From positions 30,102-94,101 of the forward strand of contig NZ_BOMQ01000071.1 of NCBI RefSeq assembly GCF_016862275.1: 64,000 bases of DNA, written 5' to 3'. The notes beneath the pieces were generated by a model, which saw only the letters and a program-made list of their open reading frames with translations, was not told where the DNA came from and did no database searches. This DNA comes from Actinoplanes nipponensis (lineage in GTDB: Bacteria; Actinomycetota; Actinomycetes; Mycobacteriales; Micromonosporaceae). The translations under genes were made by a program, and so were the position numbers. Below, piece after piece: positions 57,885 through 64,000 of the stretch; the first letter of the stretch is position 1, and each line of letters begins with the position of its first letter.

Positions 57885-57912
57885 TTGGCTTCCGGCGCGG
57901 GACACATAGACT
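57885..57912 (+). promoter_or_regulatory. Promoter of the response regulator gene
   Basis: TTGGCT (57885-57890), a 16-bp spacer and TAGACT (57907-57912), then GGAGG and the ATG at 57941. The remaining 57700-57884 gap shows no gene. Confidence 0.5.
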
Positions 57913-57940
57913 TCCAGCGCTGGCGGATCAGGAGGCATGA

Positions 57941-58603
57941 ATGGTGGGCGAGGCGATCACGGTGCTCGTGGTTGACGGGCATCAGACGTTCGCCGAGTTG
58001 CTCGGTGTGGCGCTGGCCGGGCAACCGGACCTGCGCTATGTCGGACATGCGCGTACGGGTGAGCAGGCCATCCGGCTCGTGCAGGAGCTGCGGCCGAACG
58101 TGGTGCTGATGGATCCGGACCTTCCGGACGCGGACGGCATCGCGATCGCCGAGCTGCTGCGGCACCGGCAGCCCGACACGCGTTTCGTCGTGCTGACCGC
58201 GAACAACGAGTCCGCCCTGGTCGGACGGGCCACGGCGGCCGGCGCCTCCGGGTTCCTGTCGAAGAACGGGCCGCTGGGCGACGTGCTCAACGCCGTGCAC
58301 ACCGCGCACGGCGGCGGCATGACGGTGTCCACCGACATCCTGGCGCGGCTGCTGCGCAGCACCACTCCGGTGGTCGGGCCGCGGGCCGGCGGGCTGACCG
58401 CGCGCGAGCACGAGGTGCTGGTGCTGATGGGCTCCGGGCTCGACCCGCGGGCCATCGCGCGCCGGCTGGGCATCAGCGTGCACACGTGCCGCGGCTACGT
58501 GAAGGCCGTGCTGGGCAAACTCGGTGCCCACAGCCAGCTGGAGGCGGTCGCGGTGGCGACCCGGCGCGGGCTGCTGAGCCCGGACCGTCATAACGGAGAG
58601 TAA
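57941..58603 (+). CDS. LuxR-type (NarL family) response regulator
   Basis: The 220-residue protein has a receiver domain with VVDGHQTFAELLGVAL, phosphoacceptor D58 in VVLMDPDLPDADG, VVLTANN and the FLSKNG lysine. A LuxR HTH follows (GLTAREHEVLVLMGSGLDPRAIARRLGISVHTCRGYVKAVLGKLGAHSQLEA in order). The first acidic residues are HQ rather than the usual DD/DH (VVDGHQ keeps one D), so phosphorylation may be weaker. No kinase is adjacent, so it is an orphan. ATG 57941 follows GGAGG. Confidence 0.9.
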   Translation: MVGEAITVLVVDGHQTFAELLGVALAGQPDLRYVGHARTGEQAIRLVQELRPNVVLMDPDLPDADGIAIAELLRHRQPDTRFVVLTANNESALVGRATAAGASGFLSKNGPLGDVLNAVHTAHGGGMTVSTDILARLLRSTTPVVGPRAGGLTAREHEVLVLMGSGLDPRAIARRLGISVHTCRGYVKAVLGKLGAHSQLEAVAVATRRGLLSPDRHNGE

Positions 58604-58700
58604 TTCACGCCGGTACTCATCCGACAGACCGCGGGATCCGTACTTCTCGCCGGAGCGCCTTCGCAGATGGTCGGCGCCGGCGCGGGTTGGAGGACATCGC

Positions 58701-60083
58701 GTGGAACGTTCATTCGCCGATTCGTCCGATGTGTCCGTTGCGCTGGCGGACCTCGCGTCGACCTCGGGCGCCGACTGGGCCAACCGTGACAACGAATCGC
58801 TCTACCGCCGGACCGACCCTGACCCGGCGCCTTACCGCCGGCCCCCCGCCGTGAACTCGTTCCGTGACGATGCTGATGAGGAAGACATGGCCGACTCCCC
58901 GAGCTGGAGTGCCTTCGGTTTGCCCCGCGATTCCTCCGGCTCCGGCGCGGACAGCCCCGCGGACCCGCCGGCGCCCGCATACGGTCCCGCCCCGCCCGCG
59001 GGCCCGGGCCGCGCCTCCTTCGGCTTCACCGCCGGCCCGATCAGCGGCCACACCGGCAGTCACCAGGCCATCGGCGCCGACCGTCAGGGCCCCGCGCCGG
59101 TCTCCGGCTCGCCCTTCCTGCCCCCGCCGACCGGGCCCGCACCGCACCCCGTCCGGTCGTCGACGGGCGAGTCGGCGGCGGTCCAGCACCGGCCGTCGCG
59201 AGCCTTCGCGCCGGCCGACGAGGACGAGGGGATCGGCGACTTCATCGGCGGCCCGGGCCGGGAGATCCGCCCGCACCGCGCCGCCCGGCACCCGCACTCC
59301 GCCGCCGAGCAGCCCCTGCCGGCCGAGCCGCGCCGCGGCCGCGGCGTCCTGGTCGCCGGCCTCGCGCTGAGCGTGGCCGTGCTGCTGGGGGCCACGGTGG
59401 CCGGCATCTCGTACTTCTCCGGCTCCGACAAGAGCCTCACGTCGGTGCTCGAGCTCGGCGCGGGCAAGTCCGACGGCCGGACGGCGACCGCGCCCGTCGA
59501 CGGCCGCACGGCGGCGTCGTTCGAGCTGACCACCGCGGTCACCAAGGTCACCATGCGCAGCGAGGACCTCGGCGACGACCTCTACCGCATCTCCACCGCC
59601 GCCGACGCCGGCATCATCCCCCGGCCCGTGCTGGCCCAGGACCGGGTGCAGCTCAACCTCGTGCCGGACGGCGACGGCGACACCGGCGCCGTCGACGTGG
59701 TGCTGAGCTCGCGAGTGGTGTGGAATCTGCGCTTCGCCGGGGCCACCGACGAGCAGCGCATCGACTTCACCGGCGGCGAGGTCGGCGGCATCGACCTGGC
59801 CGGCGGCTCCCGGGTCACCGACATCGTGCTGCCGAAACCGGCCGGCACCGTCGCGCTGAAGGTCAGCGGCGCGGTCGACGAGCTGTCGCTGACCGCCCCG
59901 GCCGGCAACCCCGTCCGGGTGAAGATGGAGGGCGGCGCCAAGACGGTCGCGGCCGGCGCGCGCACGCTGCGCGACGTGGAGCCGGGATCGACGCTGACGC
60001 CCAAGGGCTGGGCCACCAACGACCGCTACGACGTGACCGCCGCGGCCCGGGTCACGCTGCTCTCGGTGGAGACCGCGAAGTGA
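58701..60083 (+). CDS. Single-pass membrane protein with DUF4097/adhesin-like C-terminal domain
   Basis: The 460-residue protein has a long Pro/Ser/Asp-rich cytoplasmic half (1-210), one membrane helix (GVLVAGLALSVAVLLGATVAGISYF near 215-240), then an extracytoplasmic beta-rich domain of repeated strands (VTKVTMRSEDLGDDLYRISTA, IDFTGGEVGGIDLAGGSRVTDIVLP, LKVSGAVDELSLTAPAG). This resembles the right-handed beta-helix of DUF4097/toast-rack proteins. The family is not certain. GGAGGA precedes GTG 58701. It may be regulated by the preceding orphan regulator. Confidence 0.7.
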   Translation: MERSFADSSDVSVALADLASTSGADWANRDNESLYRRTDPDPAPYRRPPAVNSFRDDADEEDMADSPSWSAFGLPRDSSGSGADSPADPPAPAYGPAPPAGPGRASFGFTAGPISGHTGSHQAIGADRQGPAPVSGSPFLPPPTGPAPHPVRSSTGESAAVQHRPSRAFAPADEDEGIGDFIGGPGREIRPHRAARHPHSAAEQPLPAEPRRGRGVLVAGLALSVAVLLGATVAGISYFSGSDKSLTSVLELGAGKSDGRTATAPVDGRTAASFELTTAVTKVTMRSEDLGDDLYRISTAADAGIIPRPVLAQDRVQLNLVPDGDGDTGAVDVVLSSRVVWNLRFAGATDEQRIDFTGGEVGGIDLAGGSRVTDIVLPKPAGTVALKVSGAVDELSLTAPAGNPVRVKMEGGAKTVAAGARTLRDVEPGSTLTPKGWATNDRYDVTAAARVTLLSVETAK

Positions 60084-60089
60084 CGTGCC

Positions 60090-60105
60090 CGGGCGGCGGC
60101 CCGGT
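60090..60105. terminator. Short hairpin between convergent genes
   Basis: CCGGGC (60090-60095) and GCCCGG (60100-60105) form a 6-bp stem in the 38-base gap between convergent genes; weak evidence. Confidence 0.35.
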
Positions 60106-60121
60106 CAGCCGGCCGGCTCGC

Positions 60122-61351
60122 TCATGACAGGACCCGCAGCCGCACCGTCTGGCTCATGCCGCGCAGCTGCTCCAGGACGTCGTCGCTGAAGCTGCCGCTG
60201 ATGTCGGTGATCAGGTAGCCGTACTCGCCGCGGGTGCTCAGCAGCTGGCCCTCGACGTTCACCTGGTGCTCGGCCAGGATGCTGTTCACCTGGGCCAGCA
60301 CGCCCGGCATGTTCAGGTGCACGTGGATGATGCGGCTCATGTCCGTGCTGGCCGGCAGGGCGACGCTGGGCAGGTTGACGCTCAGCGTGGTGTTGCCCTC
60401 CTCCACGAAGTGCACCAGCTTGTTGGCCACGAAGTCGCCGATGTCAGACTGGGCCTCCTCGGTGGAGCCGCCGATGTGCGGCGTGAGGATCACGTTGGGC
60501 AGGCCGCGCAGCTCCGAGACGAACTCGTCGCCGCGGCCCTTGGGCTCGTGCGGGAACACGTCGACGGCCGCGCCGGAGAGGTGCCCGCTGGTCAGCGCGT
60601 CGCGCAGGGCGACGTGGTCGACCACGATGCCGCGGGAGAGGTTGAGGAAGATCGACCCGGGGCGCATCCGGCCCAGCTGCTCCGCGCCGAAGAAGCCGGC
60701 GTTGCCCGGCCGGCCGTCGACGTGCAGCGTCACCACGTCCGAGCTCTCCAGCAGCTCGTCGAGGCTGGCGCAGCGCTGGGCGTTGCCCAGGGCCAGCTTG
60801 TCGGCGGTGTCGTAGAAGGACACGTGCATGCCGAGGTTCTCCGCCAGCACGGAGAGCTGGGTGCCGATGTTGCCGTACCCGACGATGCCCAGGCGGCGGC
60901 CGCGGACCTCGTGGCTGCCGTGCGCGGCCTTGTCCCAGACGCCCCGGTGCATCAGGTCGTTCTTCTCGGTGAGCCGGCGGGTCATCGCGATGATCTCGGC
61001 CAGGGCCAGCTCGACCACGGACCGGGTGTTGGAGAACGGCGCGTTGAACACGGCGATGCCGGCCCGGGACGCGGCGGCCAGGTCGATCTGGTCGGTGCCG
61101 ATGCAGAACGCGCCGATCGCGACGAGGCTGTCCGCCGCCTCCAGGACCTTCGCGGTCACCCGGGTCTTCGAGCGGATACCGAGCAGCTGCACGCCCTGGA
61201 TCCGCTCGACCAGCTCCACCTCGTCGAGGGCGCCCGCGACGGACTCGACGAGGTAACCCTCGGCCTCGAGCCGGGACACCGCGTCGGGGTGGATGCTCTC
61301 GAGCAGCAGGACTCGCACCTTGGCTTGGTCGATCATCACGTTCCGTTCCAT
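60122..61351 (-). CDS. serA: D-3-phosphoglycerate dehydrogenase
   Basis: The 409-residue protein matches the E. coli-type SerA length: N-terminal VRVLLLESIHPDAV, the NAD-binding RRLGIVGYGNIGTQLSVLAENLG, LNLSRGIVVDHVAL (catalytic R region) and ILTPHIGGSTEEAQSDIG (catalytic H). The C-terminal ACT domain (about 335-409) has IIHVHLNMPGVLAQVNSIL. It oxidises 3-phosphoglycerate in the first step of serine synthesis and is likely feedback-inhibited by serine through ACT. The start ATG at 61351 (MERNV) is used; MIDQ 15 bases in is an alternative. Confidence 0.95.
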   Translation of the reverse strand: MERNVMIDQAKVRVLLLESIHPDAVSRLEAEGYLVESVAGALDEVELVERIQGVQLLGIRSKTRVTAKVLEAADSLVAIGAFCIGTDQIDLAAASRAGIAVFNAPFSNTRSVVELALAEIIAMTRRLTEKNDLMHRGVWDKAAHGSHEVRGRRLGIVGYGNIGTQLSVLAENLGMHVSFYDTADKLALGNAQRCASLDELLESSDVVTLHVDGRPGNAGFFGAEQLGRMRPGSIFLNLSRGIVVDHVALRDALTSGHLSGAAVDVFPHEPKGRGDEFVSELRGLPNVILTPHIGGSTEEAQSDIGDFVANKLVHFVEEGNTTLSVNLPSVALPASTDMSRIIHVHLNMPGVLAQVNSILAEHQVNVEGQLLSTRGEYGYLITDISGSFSDDVLEQLRGMSQTVRLRVLS

Positions 61352-61501
61352 GTCGGATTCTGGTGCACGGGGCAGGGGACCATCCGGGCCGCCACGCCGA
61401 AGCCCAGGTCAGGCGTACCAGCCTAATGCCCCGGATTGCCCGCTCCCCGAAGGTGTGCCGGAGCTCCCACCTGGCGGTCGGGCCGCCGCCCCGGCCGCCG
61501 C

Positions 61502-62419
61502 TCAGCCGGCCAGGCGACGGCGCAGCCAGGGCAGCACGGCCTCGGCGTGGGCGCGCTGGAACGCCCGGACGTGCGGGATACCCGGCGAGGGATGCCGCGA
61601 GCGCTCCAGGAAGTCGCCGGTGAAGGCCGCGATCACGTCGGTCGCCGTCCGTCGGTCGACGCCGGCCAGCAGCGCGTCGCCCGGGCCGCCGTGCACCAGC
61701 ACGTTCATCGCCAGCAGGACGGTGTCCAGCCACGCGGGGCCGACGCAGCCGTACGGCCAGTCCACGACGACGACCGAGCCGTCCGGGCGGACCAGAAGAT
61801 TGTCGGCCCGCACGTCGCAGTGCGCGAGGGTGGCGCCGGTCGCGACCGCGGCCAGGCCGCGGTCGGCGGCCGCGCGGAGGTCGTCCAGATGGGTGACCAC
61901 CCAGGGGTCGAGGCCGGGCGGCGGGTCGGCGGCGAGCCTGGCCCACCCGCCGAAGGACGGCGCCAGCTGCTCGGCGGCCGTCGGCACGCCGCTCAGCGGC
62001 GACGGCGTGAGGGCGGCGGCCAGCTCCCGGAGCGCCCGCACGGTCGCGGCGATCTCGTCCTCGACCCACGGGGTACGCGGATGCCGACCCTCGACGTCCT
62101 CGTGGATCAGCACCACCCACTCGCCGTCGTCGAAGGCCGCGAGCAGCCGGGGCACGGGCGCGGCCGGCGGCATCTGCGCGGTCACGCGCGCCTCGGCCCG
62201 GGCCAGCTCGACGGAGCGTGAATTGAGCCGCGTGCTGACGGCCTTGACGAACGCCCGCCGTCCGTCCGCCGTGACGACCCGGTCGGCCGTTCCCGGCGAG
62301 AAGCCCCCGGTCTGCGACGCCGCGCGGACCACCGGCCCACCCACGACCGCCTCGACCCGCTGCCTGATCCGGTCCGGCAGATCGGCCCAGCTGATGCGCA
62401 CCCCGTACCTCTGGGTCAT
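61502..62419 (-). CDS. Aminoglycoside phosphotransferase (APH) family protein
   Basis: The 305-residue protein has a kinase-like fold with ARVTAQMPPAAPVPRLLAAFDDGEWVVLIHEDVEG, the Brenner motif LAHCDVRADNLLVRPDG (catalytic D) and the metal aspartate in VVVVDWPYGCVGPAWLD. APH-family proteins phosphorylate antibiotics, sugars or choline; the substrate cannot be told. ATG 62419 follows GGAGGAGG. It is convergent with nothing and follows the glycosyltransferase gene on the same strand by 66 bases. Confidence 0.85.
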   Translation of the reverse strand: MTQRYGVRISWADLPDRIRQRVEAVVGGPVVRAASQTGGFSPGTADRVVTADGRRAFVKAVSTRLNSRSVELARAEARVTAQMPPAAPVPRLLAAFDDGEWVVLIHEDVEGRHPRTPWVEDEIAATVRALRELAAALTPSPLSGVPTAAEQLAPSFGGWARLAADPPPGLDPWVVTHLDDLRAAADRGLAAVATGATLAHCDVRADNLLVRPDGSVVVVDWPYGCVGPAWLDTVLLAMNVLVHGGPGDALLAGVDRRTATDVIAAFTGDFLERSRHPSPGIPHVRAFQRAHAEAVLPWLRRRLAG

Positions 62420-62485
62420 CTCGCCTCCTCCGGCGGATCTTCGCAGCCCGGCGAGGATCCGCAAGCCGGCCCGCCGCCCGGCCGG

Positions 62486-63796
62486 CTACGAGGAGAGGGC
62501 GGTCGGGCCCCGGCGGCCGAGCGGCGCCAGCGGCAGCAGCGCCGCGATCGTGACCGCCAGCAGCAGCCGCGAGTTGCTCCACAGTGGCGGCCCGAGCGCC
62601 GGCACCGGCAGCAGCATCACCGCCAGGACCAGCACCGGCCAGCCGCGCCGGGCCCAGGCCGGCCCGCGGACGGGCAGCAGCGCGGCCAACACCAGCCAGA
62701 TCTGATGATGGGTCCACGAGACCGGGGACAGCACCACGCCGGCCGCGCCCGTCAGGACCAGGGCGGAGAACCAGTCCCCGCCGCGCGCCCGGCGGGCGGC
62801 CCGGCGCAGCGCCAGCGCCGCGATGCCCCCACCGGCGACCAGCACGATCGCCGACCGCAGCGGCGCGGCGAGCTCGGCGCGCAGCAGGAAGCCGTTCAGC
62901 GACTGGTTGCCGACCGAGGTGATGTAGCCGAGCCGGCTCACGTGGGCCACCTCGGTCGTCCAGAACCGCCAGGAGTCGCCGGGCAGGGCGAGCCCGGCGA
63001 GCGCACCGCAGCCCGCGAACGTCACCGTGGCCAGCACGGCGGCGCGGCGGCGGCCGGCGCACCAGAGCAACGGGATGAAGATGAGCGGGGTCAGCTTGAT
63101 CGCCGCCGCGACGCCGACGAGCAGGCCCTGCCACCGGCTGTGCCGCAACGCCAGCAGGTCGGCCGCCACCATGGCGGCGAGGAACAGGCTGACCTGCCCG
63201 TACTTCAGATCCGAGGAGACCGGCGCGGAGAGCATCAGGACCAGGGCGAACGCGGGGGCCGCCCGCCGGTCGAGCAGCAGCGCCAGCCCCGCGACCGTGC
63301 CGACGGTGGCCAGGGTCCAGAGCAGTTGCAGCGGCAGGACCGGGGCGCCGGCCAGCGGGAGGAACAGCAGGCCCGCGAACGGGGGATAGGTGAAGGGGGC
63401 GTTGCCGGCGCTGAGGAAGTCGTACAGGCTCGCGCCGTGGGTGAGGCCCCGCACCGCGCCGAGGTAGACACCCAGATCGGAGAGGCGGACCCCGGCCGGG
63501 CGGACGAGCACGGCCCAGGCCGTGACCAGCGCCGCGAGGGCGGCGGGCAGCCAGAACCGGACGGTACGCCCACGGCGCCCAGCCGCGCCGGGCGGCGGGA
63601 CCGGGCCGGTCAGGCGGTACGCGCGGCGGCCGTCCGTCCATTGTGCCTCGACGAGGCCGGCGCGCTGGAGGCGTACCAGAATCGGGTAGAGCGTCCCGCT
63701 GGACAGGCCCGCCTGCCGGGCGAGGTCGAGGCTTGGCCGGGCCCGGCGGGGCTCGGCCGCCAGGGCAGCCAGCACCGCGGCTCGCGCGCCGCTCAT
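62486..63796 (-). CDS. PadR-type winged helix fused to a GT87 polyprenol-linked mannosyltransferase-like protein
   Basis: The 436-residue protein has residues 1-66 as a PadR-like DNA-binding domain (SLDLARQAGLSSGTLYPILVRLQRAGLVEAQWTDGRRAYRLTG). Residues 80-436 form a polytopic GT-C glycosyltransferase of the GT87/DUF2029 family: SDLGVYLGAVRGLTHGASLYDF with the acidic first-loop motif, TYPPFAGLLFLPLA, LKYGQVSLFLAAMVAADLL and SPVSWTHHQIWLVLAAL. GT87 enzymes use polyprenyl-phosphate mannose in lipomannan or glycolipid synthesis. The two parts are in one unbroken frame. The ATG overlaps the previous gene by 4 bp. Confidence 0.8.
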   Translation of the reverse strand: MSGARAAVLAALAAEPRRARPSLDLARQAGLSSGTLYPILVRLQRAGLVEAQWTDGRRAYRLTGPVPPPGAAGRRGRTVRFWLPAALAALVTAWAVLVRPAGVRLSDLGVYLGAVRGLTHGASLYDFLSAGNAPFTYPPFAGLLFLPLAGAPVLPLQLLWTLATVGTVAGLALLLDRRAAPAFALVLMLSAPVSSDLKYGQVSLFLAAMVAADLLALRHSRWQGLLVGVAAAIKLTPLIFIPLLWCAGRRRAAVLATVTFAGCGALAGLALPGDSWRFWTTEVAHVSRLGYITSVGNQSLNGFLLRAELAAPLRSAIVLVAGGGIAALALRRAARRARGGDWFSALVLTGAAGVVLSPVSWTHHQIWLVLAALLPVRGPAWARRGWPVLVLAVMLLPVPALGPPLWSNSRLLLAVTIAALLPLAPLGRRGPTALSS

Positions 63797-64000
63797 GACG
63801 CCCGGCGAGCCGGGGTGGCGAGATGGGCCACCAGGAGGCCGATCAGCAGCGCGACCGCGGTCCGGCCGGCCGGATGGGCCAGAAAGCCGAAGCCGAACAC
63901 CGCGGAGTTGTCCACCAGCCGGTGCAGGGTGAGCTCGGCGGCGCCACCCGAGCGGCGCAGCACCTCGGCCAGCGCCAGCCCACCCAGCCCGGCCACCACG
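63793..64000 (-). CDS. Membrane protein (partial, N-terminus beyond window)
   Basis: The visible 3' portion encodes LTLHRLVDNSAVFGFGFLAHP then the helix GRTAVALLIGLLVAHLATPA before the stop; it is open to the window edge, so the start is not determined. It has at least one membrane helix and no recognised motif. Its stop overlaps the start of the PadR-GT87 gene (ATGA), so the two are probably co-transcribed, in that order. Confidence 0.5.
   Translation of the reverse strand, partial: VVAGLGGLALAEVLRRSGGAAELTLHRLVDNSAVFGFGFLAHPAGRTAVALLIGLLVAHLATPARRAS

Noticed and set aside
60234..61426. Plus-strand frames opposite serA
   Set aside because: Shadow frames; the minus strand carries full SerA motifs including ACT.

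Overview
The window is very GC-rich, with codon third positions almost all G or C, many GTG starts and frequent gene overlaps. It holds families typical of filamentous actinobacteria: a conservon, SARP/BTAD regulators, WYL-domain regulators, GAF-ANTAR, a GPGG small membrane protein, and DUF6158, DUF3817 and DUF1360 proteins. An Actinoplanes/Micromonospora-type chromosome is the best guess (inference; no rRNA or other phylogenetic marker is present). I see no tRNA, rRNA, insertion sequence, integrase, CRISPR array or prophage gene, so this looks like chromosomal accessory and regulatory territory rather than an island.

0-20 kb: small enzymes and membrane proteins (DUF2750, YjdF-like, GNAT, two paralogous secreted proteins), a large flippase-acyltransferase fusion, a corA-GrpB pair, a DrrAB-type ABC exporter divergent from a WYL regulator, NADAR, a STAS/anti-sigma ATPase fusion, an ArsR-SRPBCC one-component regulator, NUDIX, a GH20 hexosaminidase and an M48 membrane protease.

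20-31 kb: a pair of related membrane-associated acidic proteins, then the cvnA-B-C-D conservon (sensor kinase, roadblock, DUF742, small GTPase). It abuts a convergent SARP-type regulator that also carries membrane helices and a helix-hairpin-helix domain, a divergent lipoprotein and a 7-bladed lactonase.

31-46 kb: a substrate-binding/VWA hybrid behind a 50-bp double dyad, a PP2C phosphatase divergent from a MarR regulator, the xylose locus (ROK repressor divergent from xylA-xylB), an MFS transporter, a GH13 alpha-glucosidase, an HD protein, an MHYT sensor, the GPGG peptide, an overlapping nucleotidyltransferase-BON-phosphoesterase operon, and a thymidylate-kinase-like protein with a membrane tail.

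46-64 kb: a group 2 sigma factor with a long structured leader, a RipA-like NlpC/P60 hydrolase behind a c-di-AMP riboswitch, several small DUF proteins, an apparent unannotated structured RNA at 52.0-52.16 kb, GAF-ANTAR, a MarR-controlled DHA2 efflux pump, a SARP and a LuxR response regulator facing each other, serA, an APH-like kinase, and a PadR-GT87 fusion glycosyltransferase.

Shared themes: many genes appear leaderless, with a TAnnnT hexamer 5-10 nt before the start codon. Several regulator/target pairs are divergent with visible dyads between them. Regulatory domains are repeatedly fused to membrane or enzyme domains (PadR-GT87, SARP-TM-HhH, ArsR-SRPBCC, STAS-HATPase, SBP-VWA).
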